34,118 bases of DNA from Streptomyces antarcticus. GTDB taxonomy: Bacteria > Actinomycetota > Actinomycetes > Streptomycetales > Streptomycetaceae. Below are positions 1 through 7,251 of the stretch, piece by piece (within the stretch, counting starts at the first letter, position 1; each line of letters begins with the position of its first letter). The notes beneath the pieces are model-generated. The model ran no database searches. It saw only the letters and a list, made by a program, of their open reading frames with translations, and had not been told where the DNA came from. The DNA is taken from contig NZ_JAPNLM010000032.1 in NCBI RefSeq assembly GCF_026627255.1, forward strand, positions 1 to 34,118, read 5' to 3'. A program made the position numbers and the translations under genes.

Positions 1-300
1 GAGCGGGTACCACATCGCTGCGCGATGTGCAAGGGGGGCGGTCGCTGCGCTCCCGCTCGCCCTCGCGATGCGAGGGCGGTCACCTCCGCTGCGCTCCGGT
101 GACCGGAGGGGCCAGCCGCTGCGCGCCCGGCTGGCCGCGCAGCGCGCGGCCGTGCCGCTGGGGTGTGGTGGTGCGGCTAGTGGGGCCTCCAGTACGGGAG
201 TTGGGGGAGGGTGCAGCCGCTCCCGGCGGGTCCGCTGCGATCCCCGGCCTGACGGTCCTTCCGGCTGCGCCTCCAGAACCTTGGGGCCCGCTGCGCGGGC
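1..300. other. Archetypal Streptomyces telomere (left end of linear replicon)
   Basis: The DNA folds into a series of short perfect palindromes with 3-nt loops. CACATCGC-TGC-GCGATGTG is at 11-29, GCCCTCGC-GAT-GCGAGGGC at 59-77, GGTCACC/GGTGACC at 78-104, GGCCAGCCG/CGGCTGGCC at 110-136, GGCCGCGC-AGC-GCGCGGCC at 133-151 and GCCCGC-TGC-GCGGGC at 286-300. Such palindromes are the hallmark of Streptomyces linear-replicon ends, where the single-stranded 3' overhang is patched by terminal-protein-primed synthesis. The window opens with GAGCGGGTACCACATCG, matching the archetypal end (as I recall it, CCCGCG precedes GAGCGGG), so about 6 terminal nucleotides seem to be missing. The tap-tpg pair at 14.3-17.1 kb fits this telomere class. 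The inner limit near 300 is approximate. Confidence 0.93.
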
Positions 301-900
301 GGGCTGGCTGTGAGGGGGTGGATGTCTCTCGTTCGTGTGGGTTCTAGTGTAGCGCGTGCATCGGGTAGATGCGGCATGTACCGTTGGCGGAAACACGGGA
401 CACCCCCCAACCACCCGGGCGGGGCGCGCTTTTTGATACGGCATCAGCGCCAGAATTCAGTTACACCACTCACCCGAGGAATAACGAATTGGGAAGCTGC
501 GAACCCGAGCCACCGAACGGTACTTCAGATATCGGAAAGCTCGAATTCCGGCGTGCGGAGGTACCGGAGCCGAACGGCCCCGGGGCCGGAACCGCCCACC
601 GGCACCGGCCACGCTTCCTGGCTTTTGGGCGTCACGGTCGGCACCACCCGAGACTCAGAGCCGCTGCTTCCGTCCACGACCCGCACCGGGGCACGGTGCC
701 GCACGCGAAGCCTGCTCAGCCACAGGGCGCCAGCCCCTCCGATCCGGTGGTTGTCGGCGGCGACACGCCCGTTGCTGCCAGCTGCTTGCCCGGTACGGGC
801 CAGGGCGTGTCGGCCGGGGTTCGCGTGGTGATTGAGCTCTAGTGACACATAAGAGCATTCCGCGCCGAAACCGGCTCTGACCTGCGGTGATGCGAAACCG
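301..900. other. Subtelomeric DNA without a convincing gene
   Basis: Open frames exist on both strands, but none has a recognisable domain, a good ribosome binding site and Streptomyces-like third-position GC together. Bases 832-855 hold TTGAGCTC, TA, then GTGACACATAAGAG. The 14-mer recurs at 4048-4061, again touching a TTGAGCTC. Nothing else here can be supported. Confidence 0.5.
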
Positions 901-1045
901 TTTGTTCTGGATTTCCAGAACAAACGCGTCCTGAGTGTTCTGGAGATCCAGAACAAACCGCCTCCGAATCTAACGAGTCATCAGGTCACTGTGAGCCACG
1001 ATTTGTTCTGCCCCTCCAGAACAAGCCGGTTTACCTAGTGCTACC
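901..1045. repeat. Upstream palindrome cluster of the winged-helix gene pair
   Basis: Three related inverted repeats sit ahead of the first winged-helix gene. At 901-924 there is an 11+2+11 palindrome, TTTGTTCTGGA/TCCAGAACAAA. At 936-955 there is a 9+2+9 copy, TGTTCTGGA/TCCAGAACA. At 1003-1024 there is an imperfect copy, TTGTTCTG/CCAGAACAA. The first two centres are 33 bp apart, about three helical turns. The third copy is followed at 1028-1045 by GGTTTACCTAGTGCTACC, the reverse complement of an element that precedes the two downstream palindromes. They look like protein-binding sites (operators, iterons or a centromere) for one or both adjacent winged-helix proteins. Confidence 0.8.
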
Positions 1046-1086
1046 GTGCAGGCTGAAACGTTGATCATCTCTGGAGGACTGTGCTG

Positions 1087-1707
1087 ATGGAACAGCTGCC
1101 GATCGTCCGCTCCGGCGAGCGCGTGGTTGCGCGGTCGGACGGCAAGGGCGGCTTGATCCTGGGCGTGGAGAAGATCAAGGGCCGCGAGTTCGCCGCGAGC
1201 GCGGAGTGCAGCGGCTACGTGCTGGACGCCCGGCTGCTGATGGACGTGCTCGGCAGCCTCAAGATGCCCGGCTCCTGGTTCCAGGTCTGGTGCAAGCTCG
1301 TGGCGCTGCAGAACGCCAACCGCGCCGACGACCAGACCCGGGCTGCCGCCCGCGGCTTCGTGAAGACCAACCAGCGCGACCTCCAGGCCCGGTGCAACCT
1401 GTCGGCGGCCTCGGTGAACGAGGCGTCGCAGTTCTTCGCGCACATCGGCTGGCAGCGCACCGCCAAGCGCGGCGTCCTCCAGCTGAACCCGTGGCTCACG
1501 GTGGCCGGCACCTCCGGCGAGCAGGAGAAGTGGCAGGCGCTCTGGAACGGCGCGGAGGGCCCGGCCTGCCTCATCCCGCACTCCGACTACCCCACCGAGT
1601 GGCGCCAGGCGCGGGAGGCGGAGAAGAAGGCCGCCGAGTCCGCCCGCCGCAAGGAGAAGGTCGTCACCCTGCGGCAGCGGCGTCCCGTACGCAAGGCGAC
1701 CGCGTGA
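1087..1707 (+). CDS. Winged-helix protein, candidate plasmid replication/partition protein
   Basis: Product of 206 residues. The ATG at 1087 lies 9 nt after GGAGG (1073-1077) and is preferred over the GTG at 1081, which is too close. Residues ~45-140 form an alpha-rich region that reads as a winged helix (WFQVWCKLVAL, then ARCNLSAASVNEASQFFAHI as a possible recognition segment). The Lys/Arg-rich tail, EKKAAESARRKEKV onward, could bind DNA. I do not recognise a named family. RepL-like replication initiators share this general form, which is an inference. The next gene is also a winged-helix protein, 58 bp downstream on the same strand, and both lie between matching palindromes, suggesting a self-contained locus near the telomere. 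Confidence 0.75.
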   Translation: MEQLPIVRSGERVVARSDGKGGLILGVEKIKGREFAASAECSGYVLDARLLMDVLGSLKMPGSWFQVWCKLVALQNANRADDQTRAAARGFVKTNQRDLQARCNLSAASVNEASQFFAHIGWQRTAKRGVLQLNPWLTVAGTSGEQEKWQALWNGAEGPACLIPHSDYPTEWRQAREAEKKAAESARRKEKVVTLRQRRPVRKATA

Positions 1708-1765
1708 ACTCGCGCGGCATATCCTCGTTACAGCGTCCCGACCTGATCGGAAGTGGTGAGGCTCC

Positions 1766-2185
1766 GTGAGCAGCTCTTACGTCCCCAGCCCTCCCACGGA
1801 GGCCCCCGTCACGATCCCCCGTGCCGTTCTGCGCCTCCTGGCCCTGGTCGACGTCTCCACCGCCGGCCGCCGCGTCCTGGACGAGCTGCTGTACCTCAGC
1901 GACCCGGAGACCGGCACTGCCTCGATCAGCCAGAACGAGATGGCGCGCGAGCTGGGCGCCAGCAAGCCGACCGTGAACCGCGGTTTCAAGGAGCTCCGCG
2001 AGTGCGGACTCGCCTGGAGCCTGGAAGACGGGCTCTACCAGCTCCACCCGCTACTGACCGGCGGCGCGGTCTCCTCCCCCGTCATGAAGGTCCCGGAGAT
2101 TAAAGCCGCCGAACCCGGACGCTTCACCGAGCAGCGACGGGCCCGGTTCGCCGCCCAGATGGCCAACCTCGCCCCCACCGGCTGA
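1766..2185 (+). CDS. Winged-helix DNA-binding protein, partner of the preceding gene
   Basis: Product of 139 residues starting at GTG, with GTGAGG-type complementarity just upstream. Residues ~22-90 give a clear winged helix: RAVLRLLALVDVSTAGRRVL, a turn, ISQNEMARELGASKPTVNRG as the helix-turn-helix, then the wing (ECGLAWSLEDGLYQLHPLL). The fold resembles MarR/RepL-type replication or copy-control proteins. The C-terminal ~45 residues are basic and helical. It follows the other winged-helix gene in the same direction and is closed by a strong terminator at 2205-2231. The two genes probably form a bicistronic unit acting on the flanking palindromes. Function is inferred from context. Confidence 0.75.
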   Translation: MSSSYVPSPPTEAPVTIPRAVLRLLALVDVSTAGRRVLDELLYLSDPETGTASISQNEMARELGASKPTVNRGFKELRECGLAWSLEDGLYQLHPLLTGGAVSSPVMKVPEIKAAEPGRFTEQRRARFAAQMANLAPTG

Positions 2186-2204
2186 ACGCCCCACCGAAGT
2201 TCCG

Positions 2205-2231
2205 AGGCGCCGCACCCCGGGTGCGGCGCCT
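2205..2231 (+). terminator. Rho-independent-type terminator after the winged-helix pair
   Basis: A near-perfect hairpin whose arms pair GGCGCCGCACCC (2206-2217) with GGGTGCGGCGCC (2219-2230), extended by an A-T pair and followed by TTCTTC. It lies 20 bp after the stop codon at 2185. Confidence 0.75.
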
Positions 2232-2257
2232 TCTTCATGCCCCGCCCCGACCGTGCC

Positions 2258-2391
2258 GGTAGCACCAGCTAAACCGCCTTGTTCTGGAGGAGCAGAACAA
2301 ACGGGAGCGACTCGTGGCCGTCGCCGGACGCCTGGCAGCCAGGCGGGCGGTAGCACCAGGTGAACCGGGTTGTTCTGGAGCAGCAGAACAA
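2258..2391. repeat. Downstream composite repeats (direct element + palindrome, two copies)
   Basis: Two copies of a composite element. GGTAGCACCAGCTAAACCG (2258-2276) is followed by TTGTTCTG-N6-CAGAACAA (2279-2300). GGTAGCACCAGGTGAACCG (2349-2367) is followed by TTGTTCTG-N6-CAGAACAA (2370-2391). The palindrome centres are 91 bp apart. The same pair of elements occurs in reverse order and orientation at 1003-1045, so the winged-helix operon is bracketed by matching sites. Confidence 0.8.
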
Positions 2392-3284
2392 CCAATGACA
2401 GCTCGGAGCGGGCTCACTCCATGCAGCAGCCGTGCATGGATCTCGCGTGGACCATCGCAGAACTGCGAACTCATGCAGCGGCCGGAGCGGTTGCCCGCTG
2501 CACCGGTGAGGCCGGCCTTGCTACCCGTGCAGCACCCGTGTGCCGCCCGGGTCGTGCGAATGCTGCGCTGCGAGCCGGGCGACCAGTGCAGCGCCAGGTC
2601 TTGCACCCCTGTGCTGCCCTTGCACCCTTCACCACCAGGAGCAGCAGCCCGTGCAGCATGACGGGCAGCGAGTGGGAGGGTGCAAGGGCAGGCCGGTGTG
2701 GGAGAGCCTCGCTGGGAGGCCGCTGAGGGCCGTCTGAGCGGGCCGCGGCAGGGCAGCTTCTTGCACCCCAATGTAGGTAAGTAGTTGTAGTGCCTACGCG
2801 CAGGTTGAACTCTCTTCCCCCTGAAAGAGCGGAGCTCGCGGCCGGGAGAGCGAGAGCACCGGCGCCGGAGATGAGCCGCAGGAAGCCGGCTGGGGAGCTC
2901 GGAGGCACCCCGGGGCCACGCGAAGCGCTGTACGCCGCCGTGAGGGCCCGAGAGGCCCGTGATCGCCCCAGGGGCCCGGAAGCGCTCAGAGGGCCGCAGG
3001 AGGCCGCACAGCGCCGGGAAAGATCATGCGCGCTCGGGGCGACGGGCGCAGTGCCAAGCTCTGCCCGGCCGTGCGAATGCTGTACCTGTCCCGTGTCACC
3101 GATCACCTTGACGGACGCGAGTTCGTGTCGTCGAAGTTTGAGCACAGCGTCAAGGGTCGCGGGCAGCTGGGTGGCGCCGGGAACGGCGGTACGGCCGCGC
3201 GATGAGTTCGCGGGCCGGGAACGGTCTACCCCAGTAATGAACGGATCAGGCGGCTCACCACGAAGGCGACGGAAGGTCGCCACC
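2392..3284. other. Intergenic region with TTGCACCC motifs; no convincing gene
   Basis: TTGCACCC occurs at 2601-2608, 2620-2627 and 2761-2768, and its complement GGGTGCAA at 2678-2685. The same word recurs at 4653-4780. A 59-codon frame at 3026-3205 (+) has a GGGAAAG ribosome-binding-like sequence before its ATG, but its product matches nothing I recognise, so I leave it as a weak possibility. Longer frames here lack Streptomyces-like codon use. Confidence 0.5.
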
Positions 3285-3298
3285 AGGAGGACGGCACA

Positions 3299-3919
3299 AT
3301 GACCAAACGTTTGGGCAGGGTGACCTGCGACCTCTCGATCTCCGTCGACGGGTACTCGGCCGGGCTCAACCAGGCCGAGGAGCGCCCGTTCGGCGACGAC
3401 GCTGGCGATGGCTGGGGCGACAGGCTGCACGCCTGGATGTTCGAAACTCCGGAGCAGCGGCAGGCCGAGCTCGACCGGCTGACGGCGGTCGGTGCCTTCA
3501 TCATGGGGCGCAACATGTTCGGCCCGGTACGCGGCGCGTGGGATCGACAATGGAAGGGATGGTGGGGCGACAATCCGCCCTACCACGCACCGGTCTTCGT
3601 GCTCACTCACCACCCACGCGACCCGCAACCGATGGACGGCGGCACCACGTTCCACTTCGTCACCGACTGCATCGAATCCGCGCTGCGGCAGGCTCGCGAG
3701 GCGGCCGGGAACCGCAACGTGTCGATCCACGGGGGCGCGACCACCATCAACCAGTATCTCGCCGCAGGCTTGATCGACGAGCTGCGGCTACACATTGTGC
3801 CGTTCACGCTCGGCGCCGGCACAAGGCTCTTCGACGGCGTGCCGTCACTGAATCTTGAGCAGGTGGAGTCGCGAGCAGCGCACTCGGTTACACACGTGAC
3901 CTATCGCGTGCTGTCCTGA
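3299..3919 (+). CDS. Dihydrofolate reductase/RibD C-terminal-like reductase
   Basis: Product of 206 residues with a good ribosome binding site (AGGAGG, 3285-3290). It has the RibD_C/DHFR-like fold: CDLSISVDGYSAG at the N-terminus (typical of YyaP/YwjB-type proteins), GAFIMGRNMFGP in the nucleotide-binding core, PVFVLTHHPR, then IHGGATTINQYLAAGLIDEL, the conserved GG(A/G) and LIDEL motifs, and HIVPFTLGAGTRLFDG. Family members are predicted NADPH-dependent reductases of unknown substrate and are common on actinomycete accessory DNA. It is monocistronic here. The downstream DNA carries IS-end-like repeats, so it may be cargo brought in by transposition. Confidence 0.9.
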   Translation: MTKRLGRVTCDLSISVDGYSAGLNQAEERPFGDDAGDGWGDRLHAWMFETPEQRQAELDRLTAVGAFIMGRNMFGPVRGAWDRQWKGWWGDNPPYHAPVFVLTHHPRDPQPMDGGTTFHFVTDCIESALRQAREAAGNRNVSIHGGATTINQYLAAGLIDELRLHIVPFTLGAGTRLFDGVPSLNLEQVESRAAHSVTHVTYRVLS

Positions 3920-3935
3920 GGGAAGGGCGGGGCGG

Positions 3936-4110
3936 TGTCACTCACAACTGCCACTCAAAGTTCGGTGGCAAACACTCAAAATTCGATGGCACAGGACAAG
4001 CCCTACGACCCTGAGAAACGGACAAACAGGGACAGATTTAGGGCAGCGTGACACATAAGAGTTGAGCTCCCGAGCGCATGCGTGACAGCTACTCTCCGTC
4101 AGCGTGACAC
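3936..4110. repeat. IS-end-like repeat cluster (probable insertion-sequence remnant)
   Basis: Two tandem 19-mers, CACTCAAAGTTCGGTGGCA (3952-3970) and CACTCAAAATTCGATGGCA (3973-3991), are preceded by TGTCACTCACAACTGC. Three GCGTGACA words follow, near 4046, 4080 and 4100. Arrays of imperfect ~20-bp repeats starting with TGT are typical of IS21-family ends. No transposase remains. The 3' part of the leftward HTH gene is read through this block. Confidence 0.5.
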
Positions 4111-4576
4111 CAGGTCGGGGCTCTTCGCCGGGGCGATCGGGAGCGGCGTCGACCTGCTGCTGCCAGGCCGACAGCCAGGTGGTGAGTTCATCCTCGGTAT
4201 AGCGGGTGGCCTTCCCCTCCAGGCTTCCGGTCGGCACTGGGATGCCACGCCTCGGCGAATGCCCTCGCATGTACTTGCGAGCCGTGGGAGCCGTCCAGGG
4301 CAGGATCTTCTTCGCACACGCTTCCGTCAGCGAGTACCTGGGAGGAGCCGTAGGCGGCTCGGGCGCAGTCGTGGACTGCTGCGGTCGGCGCTCGTGCTCG
4401 ATCATCGGTTCCATCGTGGCCAGGATGCGGCGCAGGGGGGCGTCCGGGGCGCCGGCTGCGAGGACCTGCGCTGCCAGCTCGGCCACGGTGGACCCGGCGG
4501 TGCGCAGGCTCGCCACCCTGCGATTGCGTAGCTCCCCCGCGTCCGTGAGGTCCTTGAGCAGCTGCGTCCAGTCCAT
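3938..4576 (-). CDS. Excisionase/MerR-like helix-turn-helix protein, C-terminus probably replaced
   Basis: Product of 212 residues from the ATG at 4576 (a GTG at 4585 is an alternative). The first ~70 residues are helical, followed by a Pro/Thr linker and an HTH_17/excisionase-like domain at about 95-155 (YSLTEACAKKI, TAPTARKYMRG, then GKATRYTEDELTTWLSAW). These proteins usually bind DNA as regulators or recombination directionality factors. The last ~45 residues are Cys/Ser-rich and are encoded by the IS-end-like repeats at 3936-4110, so the natural C-terminus was probably lost. Upstream DNA is packed with GTTGC repeats, likely operator or origin sites. Confidence 0.6.
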   Translation of the reverse strand: MDWTQLLKDLTDAGELRNRRVASLRTAGSTVAELAAQVLAAGAPDAPLRRILATMEPMIEHERRPQQSTTAPEPPTAPPRYSLTEACAKKILPWTAPTARKYMRGHSPRRGIPVPTGSLEGKATRYTEDELTTWLSAWQQQVDAAPDRPGEEPRPGVTLTESSCHACARELNSYVSRCPKSVPVCPFLRVVGLVLCHRILSVCHRTLSGSCE

Positions 4577-4981
4577 GCCCCGCACAACGTCCGTGGTCGG
4601 GCGGGAGTGACGGGCAGCGGCATGTGGGCAACCGGGATCCGGGCGCGGTGGAGGGGTGCAACGCGGGGGTGCAACACGCCTGCTTGCGTTGCAGTGGAGA
4701 CGTCTTCGCAGGTCAGGCCCGCAAGAGGGGGTCTGTTGCAGTGTGTTGCGCGAGTGCGTTGCGCAGCAGTGTTGCACCCCGTATGCAACCGAGGGTGACG
4801 AACGCCGAGGTTGCGGGTCTGGGGCCTTACAGCTCACAGGCCGGATGATCCGAAACCTGTTCACCAGGGGAAACAGCCCGCCACCTCCTAGGCAAACAGG
4901 GCATACAGTCGCATTTAGCCTCACAGCTCACAGGCTGGCCGACAGGGTGTTGTGAGGTGTTGTCGTCGCTCAGCGTGAACC
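4577..4981. repeat. Intergenic repeat region: GTTGC/GGGGTGCAAC and CTCACAG motifs
   Basis: GGGGTGCAAC occurs at 4653-4662 and 4666-4675. GTTGCA or GTTGCG occurs near 4688, 4735, 4745 and 4758. GTTGCACCCC is at 4771-4780 and TGCAACC at 4784-4790. A 16-bp repeat, ACAGCTCACAGG(C)(C/T)GG, occurs at 4829-4844 and 4923-4938. CCTCACA words are mirrored by TGTGAGG near 4950. No gene is apparent. Density and spacing suggest binding sites for a regulator or replication protein. Confidence 0.6.
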
Positions 4982-5242
4982 TCACAGCAGGCGCGGGGGG
5001 AAGCAGTCGCACTGCCCGCACTTGTCGCAGCCCGCGCAGTCGAGGCAGAAGGCGAGCGGCCATGGCCCGGGGCAGGAGCAGATCGGGTTGTAGTCGGGGT
5101 CGCCTTGGCCGGGGTAGAGCGGTTCGCCGAAGGGCGGCTCGGTCCAGGCGTCAACGGTCCCGTCGGCCCGCAGTTCCTCGTAGTGATGGCCGATGTCGCT
5201 GTGCTCCTCCCAGACGGCGACGACCTCCTGGCCGTGATTCAT
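4982..5242 (-). CDS. Small cysteine-rich hypothetical protein
   Basis: Product of 86 residues. Its ATG overlaps the stop of the upstream frameshift-restored gene as ATGA, so the two are translationally coupled. The N-terminal half is acidic (EVVAVWEEHSDIGHHYEEL). The C-terminal ~30 residues hold eight cysteines in CxC, CxxC and CxxCxxC spacings (ICSCPG, FCLDCAGCDKCGQCDC), consistent with a zinc- or Fe-S-binding knuckle. I do not recognise a family. The coupling to a helical partner protein suggests a two-component module. Confidence 0.65.
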   Translation of the reverse strand: MNHGQEVVAVWEEHSDIGHHYEELRADGTVDAWTEPPFGEPLYPGQGDPDYNPICSCPGPWPLAFCLDCAGCDKCGQCDCFPPRLL

Positions 5243-6023
5243 GCCCGGCTCCCCGGGGTGATGGCGCGGGTGAGGAACGCGGCGAGCTCGCCGGCGGCTT
5301 CGGAGTCGGCGGTGGCGAGCCGGGCCGGGCCGCGAACGTCAGCTGGTCGACGTCGGCGTCAGCCACGAGCTGGGTGAGGGCCGCGAGCAGTGCGGCGTGG
5401 GCGAGGACCGGCGGGTGCAGGAGGCCGGCTGCGGCTTCGCGGGCGGCCGGGTCGGCGTAGTGCCCGCGGTGCGCGGCGAGGGCGTGGGCGAGCCAGGCGT
5501 CGACGTCGGGCTGCACGTACGACCCGGCGCGGCTGGTGAGCTCGTCGCGGACCGCTTCGTCGCCGTGTCGGGGCTCGGTCTGCTCCAGCGTGCCGAGCTC
5601 GCGCAGTGCCTGGAGTTCGTCGGCGCGGGCCGCGATCCGGGCGGCTTCCCGCAGCTCGGCTTCCCGGGCGGCGGCCGCCGCGGCGTCGGCGGCGAGCTCG
5701 GCCTGGACGACGTCGTCGCCGTCCGGGTCGTAGACGGTGCCCGGCGCCGCGTCGGCGAGCAGCTGGTGCAGGCGTTCCCACTCCGCGAGCTCCGCCCTGC
5801 CGCGGACATCGTCGCCCAGGTCCTCGTGCCGGAAGTTCTGCCGGGCGTCGAACCGCGCGTCCTCGAGGGCCGCCGCGACCGCGCCGGCGGCCATCCCCTT
5901 CGCCCGGCGCCGTACGACGCGCCGGCCGATACGGGCAGGGTCAGCCGGCTCGCGGGGCGCGGCCATGCGCGGGGCGAGCGGTCGACGGGTACCACCGCCG
6001 GGCGGCCACATCCTGGTCATCAT
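5239..6023 (-). CDS. Ala/Glu-rich helical protein, interrupted by a 1-base frameshift
   Basis: The uninterrupted frame would otherwise run on to 5151 with a low-quality Pro/Arg tail. Around 5320-5332, in a GGCCCGGCCCGG-type repeat, the coding signal moves to another frame, which reads LATADSEAAGELAAFLTRA and stops at 5239 in an ATGA overlap with the Cys-rich gene. Restoring one base gives 261 residues from the ATG at 6023 (ATGs at 6038 and 6020 are alternatives; GCGAGG lies before 6023). The protein is mostly long charged helices with Arg-rich N-terminal residues. No family recognised. It could be a sequencing indel or a real lesion. Confidence 0.6.
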
Positions 6024-6123
6024 CGACCTCGCTTTCATGGTGAGAAATCAGGGCGGGTCGCCGCCAGAGCGCTGTACGGCGGCCCGCAGATCTGGTTTAT
6101 AGCAGGTTCGGAATTCGGCCGGG

Positions 6124-6712
6124 TCAGAACCGGAAGGATATTGACGACACGGCCGTGAAATCCGCGCGGAGGCCATCCGCCCGTGTGCCCCATTCCGTGA
6201 AATACGACTCCGTGATGGCCTCCGCGACGATCGGATGCAGATCCTCCTCCGTCGCACCGGCTGCCTGAAGTTCCAGGATCTGCTTCACGTAGGTGGGCGA
6301 GATGTCCGTGGTGATCTGCCGCTCGCGGCCGTCGTCCGAGCTGCCCGTGCAGGTGAATCCGAAGTACGCCGTCACCTCCACCACCATCCCCCTGGAGGTG
6401 GACGCCTGAGCGCGTGCCTGCGCTCTGACCTGCGGTTGCCACTCGGATTCGGTCGCTTCCACCAGGGCGGCCTGGAGCCGCTTCTGCGGCTTCTTCAGCT
6501 TCCCAGCACGGTAGCGCTCGATCGTACGGGTCGAGGTACCCACACGCTCCGCCAGGCTCCTCGCTGACCCCGTCATCCGCGTGAGGAGGATTTCACCTGT
6601 GCATTGGCGGACTTCGGCGCGGGCCGGGTGAAGCCTTACGCTCAGCCCGCGCGAGGGCCTCCAAGACCTTGCCGCGGCGCGGGGTCGGCTGCTGCTGCTC
6701 GTGATCGCTCAT
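6124..6712 (-). pseudogene. tpg: Second terminal-protein gene (tpg paralogue), two frameshifts
   Basis: The 6124-6576 part gives 150 residues that align throughout with the intact Tpg at 14306-14869: TRTIERYRAGKLKKP, then SEWQPQVRAQARA, SSDDGRERQITTDISP, GATEEDLHPIVAEAITESYF. The missing N-terminus is present upstream in other frames. FTRPAPKSANAQVK, a Tpg hallmark, is read just before 6590. The ATG at 6712 opens MSDHEQQQQ and leads into it. One base is missing near 6630-6633 and another near 6590-6595. Restoring both gives 196 residues, close to normal Tpg length. Tpg is covalently attached to telomere 5' ends and primes end patching. As sequenced, the gene cannot give a full product unless internal starts are used. 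Confidence 0.8.
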
Positions 6713-6746
6713 GTCACCAAGGAGGCCACGGCGCCCCTGTGGATAA

Positions 6747-6773
6747 GGGACGGCCACCAGCAGAGGCCGTCCC
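6747..6773 (-). terminator. Hairpin between the small membrane gene and the tpg paralogue
   Basis: GGGACGGCC (6747-6755) pairs perfectly with GGCCGTCCC (6765-6773) around a 9-nt loop. Read leftward it is followed by TTATCC. It lies after the leftward gene at 7096-7251 and before the tpg copy, so it could act as terminator or attenuator. Confidence 0.5.
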
Positions 6774-6787
6774 TACGCGCTGACGTT

Positions 6788-6835
6788 GTGACTTTGACGG
6801 CTACTTGGCCACTTTGACGTGCAGTTGGCCACTGC
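6788..6835. repeat. Tandem 20-bp repeat, IS-end-like
   Basis: ACTTTGACGGCTACTTGGCC (6791-6810) is followed immediately by ACTTTGACGTGCAGTTGGCC (6811-6830) and ACT. Preceded by GTG, the first unit resembles the repeats at 11327-11403 read on the other strand (GTGAC.TTGA...TTGGCCA, both 24 nt). It probably marks another insertion-sequence end. Confidence 0.5.
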
Positions 6836-7095
6836 TCAGTCGTCCTGGTCGCCGGTGGACGGGGTTGCGGTCGACTGCGGAGAGCGGCCCTCGGCACACG
6901 GCTCGTGGTGCTGTCCTTGGTCCGTGAAGCCTCAGGCAGGGCTCTGGATTCGGTCGGATGAGTGCGGGCTGGACGAACTGCTCGCCGAGTATGCCTTCGA
7001 CGCCGCTGTACGCGGTGGGCTGGCCCAGGACGTGCCCGGCCGCGGGCATGGCTACTCTCGGCGGCCGACTGTATACGTTTCGTTACCAATCAGTG

Positions 7096-7251
7096 TCAGA
7101 GCAGCAGCTGGAGCCAGTCCGGGAGCTCCGCTCCTGCGGTGCGGCCCAGGCCCGTGGCGATTCCGCCGATGAAGCCGAGGATCACGACCGCAGCGACGCG
7201 GCGGAGGCGGGAGGTCTTGCGCTGGGGGGCTTCGGGAGCCGTCTGGGTCAT
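7096..7251 (-). CDS. Small single-pass membrane protein
   Basis: Product of 51 residues from the ATG at 7251. A basic N-terminus (APQRKTSRLRR) is followed by one membrane segment (VAAVVILGFIGGIATGLG) and a short tail ending WLQLLL. The topology is N-in by the positive-inside rule. It diverges from the Z1-type gene and shares its repeat-bearing promoter region (7252-7374). No family recognised. Upstream extension in the same frame is possible but would run through the repeats. Confidence 0.5.
   Translation of the reverse strand: MTQTAPEAPQRKTSRLRRVAAVVILGFIGGIATGLGRTAGAELPDWLQLLL

Noticed and set aside
525..956. Minus-strand frame in subtelomeric DNA
   Set aside because: It begins inside the palindrome cluster, has no ribosome binding site, no domain and atypical codon use.
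2471..3730. Minus-strand frame of about 420 codons
   Set aside because: It crosses the reductase gene in antisense and lacks any motif.
5151..5320. C-terminal Pro/Arg tail of the frame beginning at 6038
   Set aside because: The sequence changes character at the putative indel, and the alternative frame gives a plausible helical end with an ATGA overlap.
5320..6633. Programmed ribosomal frameshifting as the cause of the breaks
   Set aside because: No slippery heptamer with downstream structure is shared among the sites, and both missing and extra bases occur.
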